Below, in pieces: positions 16,457-24,464 of a DNA stretch of 64,000 bases. Below the pieces are notes generated by a model. It was given only the letters and a program-made list of their open reading frames with translations. It did no database searches and was not told the origin of the DNA. Within the stretch, counting starts at the first letter, position 1. Each line of letters starts with the position of its first letter. The stretch is from RBG-16-57-11 sp964503145 (GTDB lineage Bacteria; Chloroflexota; Anaerolineae; Anaerolineales; UBA4823), in the NCBI GenBank assembly GCA_964503145.1, contig CAZCYV010000002.1, forward strand, positions 372,001 through 436,000, given 5' to 3'. The position numbers were made by a program, and so were the translations under genes.

Positions 16457-18647
16457 TTGGGCCTCGATGATTTTGCCTGGGCTTGAGCGGCAGCGTGAAC
16501 CAAAACCTTGCGCCGCCCTCCGGCCGATTATTCGCTCCCACCCGTCCGCCATGAGCTTCTATGATGGTCCTGACAACCGACAGCCCCAGCCCAAACCCCT
16601 GATGCGCGCCCTGCAGGTCGGTGAAAGAGGTATATCGCTTGAACAGTTCCTTTTGTCGCTCCGGTGGAATCCCGGGGCCGGAATCCAGCACTTCGCAGAA
16701 CAACTCGTCGCCCTGGCGTTTGAACGTCAGGTAAATGGTGCCGCCAAAGGGGCTGTATTTGCTGGCGTTATCCAGCAGGTTGACCACCGCCTGGCAGAGT
16801 CGATCGGGGTCGGCCAGGATGGTGAGGAATTCCTTGGGTGCATCGATTTCTAATTTCTGCTTCCGACGGTTGAGCAGGGGTGAGAGGATCTCGACGGCGT
16901 AGCGGATGACATCTCGCAAAAGGATTGGGTGGCAACGCAGGCTGAAAAACCCGGCTTCGATAATTGCGCTTTCCAGCAGATTATCGATCAGGGTTTGCAG
17001 ATGGCGAGTGGCCAGGCTGGCGGTGTTTGCCAGCTCCGCCAGTTCTTCGCGAGACATGCTGGAGGCCTCTTCGGAAAGCAGTTCGATGGAGGCGGCGATG
17101 CTGGAAAGGGGCGTGCGGAACTCGTGCGCCAGATTGGCCAGAAATTCGGAACGCAACTCGTTCAGAGCCACATCTTCGCTGGCGTCACAGAACATCAACA
17201 GACACTCGCTCAGGCCGTCCAGCGCTTCCGCGTTCTCAGGCCGGGAAGCCACCACAGACAGTGTCAGCGGCTGATCATTGGCATCCAGGATGATCAGGTG
17301 TCTGGGTGGCGGCTGGCCGGGCGCAGGCTGCAGGATGTCGCTCAAAGTGGTCACTGCACCAGGCGCGGGGCGAAATACCTGGCTGTAATGGCGGCGTAAA
17401 ATCCTGTCTGCGCGTAGACCCAGAATGCGTTCACCATCCGGGTTGATATAGGTGATCAGCCCCTCGGGGGTTAGCCGCACCATGCCCTCGCGGATGGCGC
17501 TCAACATGCGCATAATTTGTTTCATTTCGCGCCGGTTGACCTGGAAGATGCGCTGCAGGTGACGGCGGGAGATTTCGAGTTGATCAGCCAACTGGTTGAT
17601 CTCGGTCCAATCGCTTTGAGTCGAGATGGGCTGTTCCAGGTTGCCCTGGCTGAATCTCGCCGCCGCTTCAGCCAGGCTGCGGAGCGGATGGGTGATGCGA
17701 TTGGTCAAAACCAACGCCACCGCTGCGCTGATCGCAGCGATGAGAATGCTGCTGCTGAGCAGAAGGACGATAGAGCTTCGTGCCGCGCGCTGGATTGCAT
17801 TCCCCGGCAGCGCCACCTCGCTGAGGGCGACCAGTTGTCCCTGCTGGTCGAACAGCGGCGCAAGGCCCAGGTAGTAAACCTCTTTCTGATGAGCGCCGGT
17901 GGTGCAACAAGAGGTCAGGGTGCGCTGCACGATCTCGGCTGCCTGGGGATTGAGCGGCCAGTCTGGAGCGTTGGGCAAGCTCGTCGCCGCGCGATGCCCG
18001 GCGACAATCAGGCTCTGTTCCAGTCCGGTATGCTGCGCCATGCTCCGCATTTCTTGATAATCCATGCTTCGAATCGCCATCACCCAGCCCTGTGAATCAT
18101 TCGTGCATTCGCCGGAGCGATTGATCTCACTGGCGGCGACAAGCAGAAGTTCAGCCGGTTCTTCCTGGGCGATGTAATCGGCGAAAGGCAGGGAGCGGCC
18201 TGCGCGCAGAGTTTCTGGCTCTAACTGCACCCGCACCCCGCTCAGCACCGGCGACTGACCAGCGATGACCACTGCCAGGGTATCAATTGGCATGCCTTGT
18301 CGCAGTTGTTCTAAATAGGGGATCAAAGCTTCACGCTCACCGTTCTGGGTCAGTCTGCACAAGGTTGGGCGTTCGGCGATAAAGAAGGTCAGATCGAGCA
18401 GCCGCTGGCGCTCCGTTTCGTACAGCGTCTGGGTGGCAAGCTGCGCCTGCTGGACGCGCGCTTCAATCTGCTCATTCAATTGGAGATAGATGGCGATCAC
18501 GGCCGGCAAGGCGCCGAACAAGATGGTCAAAACAACCAGCAGGACAACGCTATACGCCAGCCGGCTGGAAAAACTGGCAGGCCGCGGCTGTAAGACCCTG
18601 CGCAGACGTTGCAGGAGATGAGCGAACGGGCCATCCGATTCTGGCAT
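16431..18647 (-). CDS. Transmembrane sensor histidine kinase (HAMP-PAS-HisKA-HATPase)
   Basis: 738-residue sensor kinase paired with the overlapping OmpR-type regulator. Order: TM1 (~28-55), extracytoplasmic sensor of about 235 residues containing the cysteine pair SCCTTG, TM2 (~292-316), HAMP (~317-370), PAS (~383-490), HisKA with FLANLAHEFRTPLSS (His about 507), and HATPase_c with N-box NLLDNASKYSP, G1 VLDSGPGIP and G2 GFGLGLSVV. All catalytic boxes are intact. The architecture matches PhoR/VicK-type kinases. A minus-strand TATAAT lies at 18709-18714, about 60 bp upstream of the start. No phosphate transport genes are nearby, so the signal cannot be assigned. Confidence 0.94.
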   Translation of the reverse strand: MPESDGPFAHLLQRLRRVLQPRPASFSSRLAYSVVLLVVLTILFGALPAVIAIYLQLNEQIEARVQQAQLATQTLYETERQRLLDLTFFIAERPTLCRLTQNGEREALIPYLEQLRQGMPIDTLAVVIAGQSPVLSGVRVQLEPETLRAGRSLPFADYIAQEEPAELLLVAASEINRSGECTNDSQGWVMAIRSMDYQEMRSMAQHTGLEQSLIVAGHRAATSLPNAPDWPLNPQAAEIVQRTLTSCCTTGAHQKEVYYLGLAPLFDQQGQLVALSEVALPGNAIQRAARSSIVLLLSSSILIAAISAAVALVLTNRITHPLRSLAEAAARFSQGNLEQPISTQSDWTEINQLADQLEISRRHLQRIFQVNRREMKQIMRMLSAIREGMVRLTPEGLITYINPDGERILGLRADRILRRHYSQVFRPAPGAVTTLSDILQPAPGQPPPRHLIILDANDQPLTLSVVASRPENAEALDGLSECLLMFCDASEDVALNELRSEFLANLAHEFRTPLSSIAASIELLSEEASSMSREELAELANTASLATRHLQTLIDNLLESAIIEAGFFSLRCHPILLRDVIRYAVEILSPLLNRRKQKLEIDAPKEFLTILADPDRLCQAVVNLLDNASKYSPFGGTIYLTFKRQGDELFCEVLDSGPGIPPERQKELFKRYTSFTDLQGAHQGFGLGLSVVRTIIEAHGGRVGANNRPEGGARFWFTLPLKPRQNHRGPNDQDSDRG

Positions 18648-18767
18648 AACAACCGTCCCTAGCTGCAGGGCGAGAGGCGCAGAAAAATCCGATCGTGCAC
18701 GCAGATGTATTATATCTCAGCAGCTGGGAAACCGCTCACGCGCCTTGAGCGCTGCGCCCGTCAGCTA

Positions 18768-20816
18768 TCAGGACGTATGTGGCTCGACAGAGGAGTGGGG
18801 GTTGAGCGCTCCTGCCTGTGGCGCTGAGAGGCTGTTCCAGATAGCAATTCCCCCGACCCAGCATAGCAACAGGCCGGGCATGAGCATGCGCACCAGCCCG
18901 GTGCTGACCCACCAACTGATATCATGGACGGAGTCATAGGATGTCAGGTAGTATATCCCGCCAATGGCCAGCAGATAAGCCCAACCGCACAGCGCCATCA
19001 GAAAACCCGCAAAGGGAGCGGTTTTTTCGGCCGGTGATCTTTGGTCTTTTGGCGCTCGTAACCGATGGCTCATCAGATAAATCATCGGCGCCAGAAACGC
19101 CAACAGCGCCAGGAATCCGAACCCTCCCCAGGTTTGTAGGTCGAACAGGCCAGTCCACATCGAGCGCCCAATGTATAGAGCTTCTGAGACATGGAAGTTC
19201 CCCGACATGATTTGCTCGACCGCTGCCTCTGTCAACCCGGAGCGCCCCAGCGGACGGGCGTAGGCGAATGATTTGAGCCACAGCCAGAAGGCAGAATAAG
19301 CCAGCAACGGGGCGATCAGCAACCCCAGAGAGCGCCAGCCAGGCAGCGCGCGGCGGATGCGCCCTGCTATCCCGACGACCACGATCATCACCCAGGCCAG
19401 GGCCAGTCCCTCCGGGCGTGTCCAGGCGGCGGCGGCGAACATCCCTCCGCTCAACAGCATGATCCCTGGCGCGGGGCGCATGCCATTGCTTGCCAGAGCC
19501 TGGGTCAGAAGCGCCACGGCGGCAAGCAGGTAAAAGCTCAAAGGCAGATTGGCGTAGGCCATCGTCGCATGCCGGAAGATCAGTGGGGCGGTAATGGCCG
19601 CCAGAGCGGCCAGACCGGCGAGTGATTGGCGCAATCCAAACTGGCGCAAGACCTCGTACAGCAACAGGGAGAGGGCAAAAGCATAAGCTGGGAAAATGAG
19701 CTTTGCCGCGGGCAACGCTTCGCTCAGTAGCCATCGACTGGCAGCGATCGACAGCGGGATATGCAGCGGGTAGGCGACCGTGTTCGTGCCCCATTGCGTG
19801 ACCCATTGGATCGTTCCGTCGGCGGCGATTCCGTATCCTTTGATGCCCCACAGCACCAATTCATCGGTGGCGTGGTAGCCTTTGCCGATGGCGAGGAAGG
19901 CAGCCAGGCCCGCCAGCGCAAGAAAGGCTATTGTCCACAAATGCGGACGAAAGCTAACTCTGGAGGTCTTGAACGCTTCACGCAGTCGGGTGGTTCTTCC
20001 TGCACGGCGGTTTCGAATGACCATCTCGATCCAGCCTGCAATCAGGAGCAAAACTGTGAGCGCAAGGACAGTTTCACTCGACAACGGTATGCCGATCAGA
20101 GATGCAAGCGCCAGGGCGAACGACAACATCGCCAGGCCCAGCCCGTAGCCCAACGCCCATCGGCCTGCTCCCCATGAAGGAGGTAACGCCTGACGAACAA
20201 AAAGGAATCCCGCCAGCGCCAGAGCGTTCAGCCAGGCGAATGCCAGGAAGAGATCGCCCAGCATCTCGATGGCGCGACGGTAGCCCTGGTTTGGGTAGGG
20301 ATTGCCCGGCGTCGATTCAGAAGGCAGGAGCACGCCCCAATCGCTGTCGAACATCTCCGGCTGACCTTGCGCCAGGATATCGGGGTCGGGAAAGCCCCCA
20401 ACGACCAGCACAGCGGTATTCTCGAGTGAAAGCGACGCCAGACACTTTGGATTGGTGCAATTGATCACCCGCCGCGGCAGCAGGAAAAACTGCATCATCG
20501 GCGTAGTGGAAATTGCGCGCGGCCCGACGCCATCAGGCGGCAGCGCCACGCGCATTTCCATTGGGATCTTGCGGTCCAGAAATTGGATATATTGGGCAAA
20601 ACGCCGCCCCTGGCTGTATTTGGCGCTGCGCCAGATCGCTGGCTGGCCCAGATCGGAGATCACGCGGGGTATTTCGCGGAACGCATCTCGCCCCAATAAC
20701 GTCAATTGCAGCAGGGCAATCAGGCCGAGCAAAACCAGCGCCGGGCCGAAACCCCAAAATCGAGTCTTCAGGGCGCGCCCGCCGGCAGCCTTATCCTTTG
20801 AACCTGGGATCTGCAT
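18768..20816 (-). CDS. Multi-pass membrane protein, GT-C glycosyltransferase-like
   Basis: 682-residue integral membrane protein with about 12 predicted helices. After TM1 (~24-42) comes an unusually long external segment (~45-185) with two cysteines in NCTNPKC. The remaining helices start near residue 190. A charged loop with GYHATDELVLWGIKGYG (~320) sits where GT-C enzymes (ArnT/PMT-like) carry acidic catalytic residues, and TRPEGLALAW (~470) is the kind of motif seen in membrane mannosyl- and arabinosyltransferase relatives. It probably transfers a sugar from a polyprenyl-phosphate donor at the outer face of the membrane. Family assignment rests on topology and weak motifs. It is convergent with nothing on the left and divergent from lipB on the right. 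Confidence 0.7.
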   Translation of the reverse strand: MQIPGSKDKAAGGRALKTRFWGFGPALVLLGLIALLQLTLLGRDAFREIPRVISDLGQPAIWRSAKYSQGRRFAQYIQFLDRKIPMEMRVALPPDGVGPRAISTTPMMQFFLLPRRVINCTNPKCLASLSLENTAVLVVGGFPDPDILAQGQPEMFDSDWGVLLPSESTPGNPYPNQGYRRAIEMLGDLFLAFAWLNALALAGFLFVRQALPPSWGAGRWALGYGLGLAMLSFALALASLIGIPLSSETVLALTVLLLIAGWIEMVIRNRRAGRTTRLREAFKTSRVSFRPHLWTIAFLALAGLAAFLAIGKGYHATDELVLWGIKGYGIAADGTIQWVTQWGTNTVAYPLHIPLSIAASRWLLSEALPAAKLIFPAYAFALSLLLYEVLRQFGLRQSLAGLAALAAITAPLIFRHATMAYANLPLSFYLLAAVALLTQALASNGMRPAPGIMLLSGGMFAAAAWTRPEGLALAWVMIVVVGIAGRIRRALPGWRSLGLLIAPLLAYSAFWLWLKSFAYARPLGRSGLTEAAVEQIMSGNFHVSEALYIGRSMWTGLFDLQTWGGFGFLALLAFLAPMIYLMSHRLRAPKDQRSPAEKTAPFAGFLMALCGWAYLLAIGGIYYLTSYDSVHDISWWVSTGLVRMLMPGLLLCWVGGIAIWNSLSAPQAGALNPHSSVEPHTS

Positions 20817-20897
20817 TGAGTGATTCTATCATGGAGCAATAGGAGATTTGTCCTGGCGACTCTGGCGCTATTGCGCTCCGTTTTCGCCCTGCGGAAT

Positions 20898-20915
20898 TGG
20901 TATACTTGTCCCGTG
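20898..20915 (+). promoter_or_regulatory. Extended -10 promoter of lipB, leaderless geometry
   Basis: TGG-TATACT (TATACT at 20901-20906) is an extended -10 box. The GTG start of lipB is at 20913, only 6 nt after the box, where transcription should start, so the mRNA would have no 5' leader. No SD is present. Confidence 0.65.
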
Positions 20916-21665
20916 GCAGAGAAATGCGTGGTTTATCGGCTGGGGTTGATGCCTTACGTCCAGGCATGGGAGTTGCAGGAGCGCCTCGCGGCGCAGATCG
21001 GGCGCGCCGAACGCCCGGCGACGCTGCTGTTGCTCGAACATCCGCCCGTGTACACTTTCGGGCGGCGCGGCGATATCCAAAACCTGCTGTGGGATGAGCA
21101 GGAGCTGGCCCGGCGCGGGGTGAGCGTGCTGTGGGTCGATCGCGGCGGCGATGTCACCTTTCATGGCCCTGGGCAACTGGTGGGTTATCCGTTGCTGCCG
21201 TTAGCGCTGGGCGGCTTGTACACAGGCCAAAGGGATATCAACGGCGAGGCGTCGAAAAGGTTGCCGCAGGCGGATTACGTAGGCTACCTCCGCAAGCTGG
21301 AGCAAACGTTGATCCTGGCACTAGGGCGTCTGGGCGTAGCCAGCGTTCAGCTTCCTGGTCTGACCGGGGTTTGGGCGCCATCGGATGGGCGATCGCCTGC
21401 GGCGAAGATCGCCGCCATTGGCGTCAAGGTAGATGCGCGCGGCGTCTCTCGACACGGCTTTGCCCTCAATGTGGACATGGACATGAGTTACTGGCAGGGC
21501 ATCATCGGCTGCGGGCTGAAAGATCACCCTGTGACCAGCCTGGCAGAACTATGCTCATTGCCTCCGCCGATGGAAGAGGTGATACAGGCGGTGGTGGCCG
21601 CTTTCGGAGAGGTGTTCGATTACGAGATGGTGGATGGGTTTGAAGGGTTTCGAGAGGTGAATTGA
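20913..21665 (+). CDS. lipB: Lipoyl(octanoyl) transferase LipB
   Basis: 250-residue enzyme that moves octanoate from acyl-carrier protein to lipoyl domains of 2-oxoacid dehydrogenases and GcvH. Visible motifs: LLLEHPPVYTFGRRG, WVDRGGDVTFHGPGQLVGYP, the lysine region PAAKIAAIGV and HGFALNV, and the acyl-thioester cysteine in IIGCGLKDHPVTSL. The frame is open from 20820, but the GTG at 20913 gives the family's N-terminus and follows an extended -10 at the distance expected for a leaderless transcript. Between the substrate motif and YVGYLRKLEQ there is a slightly longer loop (GGLYTGQRDINGEASKR) than in E. coli. No lipA lies in the window. The stop overlaps the next ATG by one base. Confidence 0.95.
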   Translation: MAEKCVVYRLGLMPYVQAWELQERLAAQIGRAERPATLLLLEHPPVYTFGRRGDIQNLLWDEQELARRGVSVLWVDRGGDVTFHGPGQLVGYPLLPLALGGLYTGQRDINGEASKRLPQADYVGYLRKLEQTLILALGRLGVASVQLPGLTGVWAPSDGRSPAAKIAAIGVKVDARGVSRHGFALNVDMDMSYWQGIIGCGLKDHPVTSLAELCSLPPPMEEVIQAVVAAFGEVFDYEMVDGFEGFREVN

Positions 21666-23620
21666 TGACCACTTTCATGCAAAGATTGACATCGAATATG
21701 AGCCACAGAGTTGTGACTGCGCTGTGCCTGGCGCTCCTGCTGCTCAGCCAGTTGGGCGCGGCTGTTGCGCCGCCGTCCGACGCAACGGCATTGGTGCGCC
21801 TCGATCTGGCGACGGCCGATGAACTGGCGCCTTTGGCCAGGATGGGTCTGCCGATCGTCGTCCAAATCGGCACCGCCCAAGAAGGCTTTGTCATCGCGGC
21901 GTTGGCCGACGCCCGCCAACAGCAGGAGTTGAGCGAACTCGGCTATTCGTTGAGCGTTCTGGACGCTGCGCCGCAGGGGGCGAACTATTACCTGCTCTAC
22001 GCCCTACCGCAGGATCTGCGCCAGGCCGAGGCGGTAGCGCCGTTGTTGATCGTCGAAGGGCGGCAGGCGCTCCTGCGCGCCACAGCGGAACAGGTCGCCC
22101 AACTGGAGCGCTTGGGCCTGGGCGTCACGTTGCTCACCCCCCACAGCATCTCCGTCGCCCCCCAGCGTGAGGCCGCCCTGCTGCCGACCAGCATCGCCCC
22201 CAGCCCGGTGATCCAGGGGATGATCAATCAATTGACCTCGGATACACTGTACGACTACGTTGCCAAATTGAGCGGCGAACAATCGGTCCTGGTCAATGGC
22301 GAGCCTTATACCATCCTGACGCGTTATACCCCCACCGGACAGCCGATGCAAAAAGCCACCCGTTTCGTATATGAGCACTTTCAAGCCCTGGGTCTGCCGG
22401 TGAGTTATCACTACTACAACCTCCCCGGCTGGAACCTGGAGAAGCGGAACGTGTACGCCCAACAGACCGGTGCAGGGCAACCCAATCGCATCTATTTGCT
22501 CACTGCGCATCTGGATTCTTACTCTCAAGATCCGATGAACCTGGCACCCGGGGCAGATGACAACGCCAGCGGCTCGGCGGCGGTGATGGCCATTGCCAAT
22601 ATCCTCAGCCAATATCGCTTCGATTGCACCCTGCGCTATATCCTGTTCACCGGCGAGGAACAGGGTCTGCGCGGCTCAACCGCTTACGCCAGCGCAGTCA
22701 CCTCGCTGGGGGAGAACATCCAGGGGGTACTGAACCTGGATATGATCGGCTATAACACGCCGGGGACGCCAACCACCATCGAACTGCACACCCGTCCCGG
22801 AAACGCCGGCAGCGCCATCGCTACCTTGTTTGCCGATGTGATTGCGGCGTATAACATCGATTTGACGCCCCGAATTCTTAACGATGGCCTGTCCTTCAGC
22901 GACCATTCCCCCTTCTGGGACCGCGGTTATCCGGCGATCCTGGCAATCGAAGATTGGGACGATCACACGCCGGACTATCACCGCACCACGGATCGGCTCA
23001 GCACGCTGCACATGAGCTACTATACCCGCTTTGCCAGAGCAGCCCTGGCCACCTTTGCGCACATGGGCTGCCTGTTGGATGGGGAGCTGGGCGGCGTGGT
23101 GAGTAACGCAGCGACAGGCGCGCCCCTGGCCGGCGTGAACGTCGAAGCGCGGCTGAACGGGACATCGCAGGGGATCCAACAGACGGGGTCGAACGGCGCG
23201 TATCAGCGCCTGCTGCGCGCCGGCAACTACATGGTGACGTTTTCGGCTCCGGATTTCCGCACCGAAACGGTGAGCGACGTTCAGGTCGCCGCAGGTGGGC
23301 GCACCACGTTGAACCGCAGCCTGCAGCCCTGCGAGACGGTGCGGCAGGTGAGCTTCACTGCCACGCCTAACCCCTCCCCGGCGGGTGAAGAGATCACCTT
23401 TAGCGCGACGATTGGGGGCGGCGCAGCGCCGGTGAGCTATACCTGGGATTTTGGGGACGGCAGCAGCGCCTCTGGCGCTCAGGTGGCCCATTCGTACGCG
23501 GCTCAGGGCTTGTACGCGGTGACGCTGAGCGCAGATAATTCGTGTTTGTTGCCCGTCAGCGTCCGTCGCGGGGTGCTGGTGGGCGAAAATTTCTTTTTCT
23601 TCCCGTGGCTGAGCCGTTGA
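21665..23620 (+). CDS. Secreted M28-family zinc aminopeptidase with PKD domain
   Basis: 651-residue exported peptidase. An N-terminal signal peptide (hydrophobic run ALCLALLLLSQLGAAVA) precedes a pro-region (~40-190) and an M28 catalytic domain (~230-470). Co-catalytic zinc ligands are visible in LTAHLDSYS and APGADDNASGSAA, the catalytic Glu pair in LFTGEEQGLRGS, a further ligand in LDMIGYN and the last His in SDHSPFWDRGYPA. A carboxypeptidase-regulatory-like domain (~475-550) and a PKD domain (~560-640, with YTWDFGDGSSASG) follow. The chain ends in the aromatic tail FFFFPWLSR, reminiscent of C-terminal PLxxR-like tails common in secreted Chloroflexota proteins. It would release N-terminal amino acids outside the cell. 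It starts at the lipB stop (ATG at 21665) and is probably co-transcribed. Confidence 0.92.
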   Translation: MTTFMQRLTSNMSHRVVTALCLALLLLSQLGAAVAPPSDATALVRLDLATADELAPLARMGLPIVVQIGTAQEGFVIAALADARQQQELSELGYSLSVLDAAPQGANYYLLYALPQDLRQAEAVAPLLIVEGRQALLRATAEQVAQLERLGLGVTLLTPHSISVAPQREAALLPTSIAPSPVIQGMINQLTSDTLYDYVAKLSGEQSVLVNGEPYTILTRYTPTGQPMQKATRFVYEHFQALGLPVSYHYYNLPGWNLEKRNVYAQQTGAGQPNRIYLLTAHLDSYSQDPMNLAPGADDNASGSAAVMAIANILSQYRFDCTLRYILFTGEEQGLRGSTAYASAVTSLGENIQGVLNLDMIGYNTPGTPTTIELHTRPGNAGSAIATLFADVIAAYNIDLTPRILNDGLSFSDHSPFWDRGYPAILAIEDWDDHTPDYHRTTDRLSTLHMSYYTRFARAALATFAHMGCLLDGELGGVVSNAATGAPLAGVNVEARLNGTSQGIQQTGSNGAYQRLLRAGNYMVTFSAPDFRTETVSDVQVAAGGRTTLNRSLQPCETVRQVSFTATPNPSPAGEEITFSATIGGGAAPVSYTWDFGDGSSASGAQVAHSYAAQGLYAVTLSADNSCLLPVSVRRGVLVGENFFFFPWLSR

Positions 23621-23671
23621 TAGGGGTCGCAGGCTGCCTCATCGGCGGCGCCAGAAGGAGCAAATTGGTGT

Positions 23672-23700
23672 TTGACAGACATCATAAAAATCAGTACACT
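23672..23700 (+). promoter_or_regulatory. Sigma-70-type promoter of the FHA gene
   Basis: TTGACA (23672-23677) and TACACT (23695-23700) with a 17-bp spacer, 36 bp before the FHA start codon. Confidence 0.8.
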
Positions 23701-23735
23701 ATACACAGATGCGAGGAACCTCGAAGGAGGCAATT

Positions 23736-24464
23736 ATGGCTTCTCAAAGCTTTCAACTGGTGATGCAGAAAGGCCCCAACCCGGGTAAAATTTACGAGTT
23801 GGCGCAAGAAGAAGTCACCATAGGCCGGGATATCAGCAACCGCATCGTGATCAACGATCCGGAAGTTTCCCGCCGACACGCTCGATTGACCCTGCAGGTC
23901 GGCGGCTACGTCATCGAAGACCTCGGCTCAACCAACGGCACCTTCGTGGATGGCCAACGCCTGATGGGGCCACACCTGTTGAGGCCAGGGCAGACAGTGA
24001 TGCTCGGCGAAAAGATCACCATGGCCTATGAAGCGCTGGGCTTCGATCCCAATGCGACCATTGTGGGCGTCGCCGGTGGTCCCCCTGCCGCTAAAGAGAC
24101 CTATCGTGTCCCTCCTGGCGAAGCCATTCCTGGCGCTCCGCCTCCGCCAACGGCGCAGGAGGCGCAGCCGCCTGCCTATGTCCCGCCGCCGGCCGCGCCC
24201 GGATATCCTCCAGCGGCCCCAGTTTACGGCGGCCAGCCGCCAGCGGCGACGGCCGAGCCTTACGGCGCCGTCGAAGGGGTTTATGAGGAAGAGGAAGAAG
24301 AGGAAACCGGCAGGCAGCCTTGGAAGATCGCGCTGATCGGATGCGGCGCCCTGGTTGTGGTTTTATGCTGCCTGGCGGTGGGCGCCGTCGCCTTCGATTA
24401 CCTGAACCTTTACTGCCAGCCGCCGTTCAATGCGCTGAGCGGCGTTCTGTGGAGTTGCCCATAA
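23736..24464 (+). CDS. FHA-domain membrane-anchored protein
   Basis: 242-residue protein with an N-terminal forkhead-associated phosphothreonine-binding domain (~25-100). The domain shows ITIGRD-like VTIGRDISNR, the SRRHARL loop and DLGSTNGTFVDGQRL. A proline/alanine-rich linker (~115-185) and an acidic stretch of glutamates (~190-200) follow, then one transmembrane helix near residues 205-228. The start at 23736 is fixed by SD GAAGGAGG. It probably docks on a Thr-phosphorylated partner, but no Ser/Thr kinase lies in the window. Its last 55 bp overlap the end of the convergent metalloprotease gene. Confidence 0.9.
   Translation: MASQSFQLVMQKGPNPGKIYELAQEEVTIGRDISNRIVINDPEVSRRHARLTLQVGGYVIEDLGSTNGTFVDGQRLMGPHLLRPGQTVMLGEKITMAYEALGFDPNATIVGVAGGPPAAKETYRVPPGEAIPGAPPPPTAQEAQPPAYVPPPAAPGYPPAAPVYGGQPPAATAEPYGAVEGVYEEEEEEETGRQPWKIALIGCGALVVVLCCLAVGAVAFDYLNLYCQPPFNALSGVLWSCP

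Noticed and set aside
22676..23491. 271-codon open frame on the minus strand
   Set aside because: Antisense to the M28 peptidase gene; no motif.
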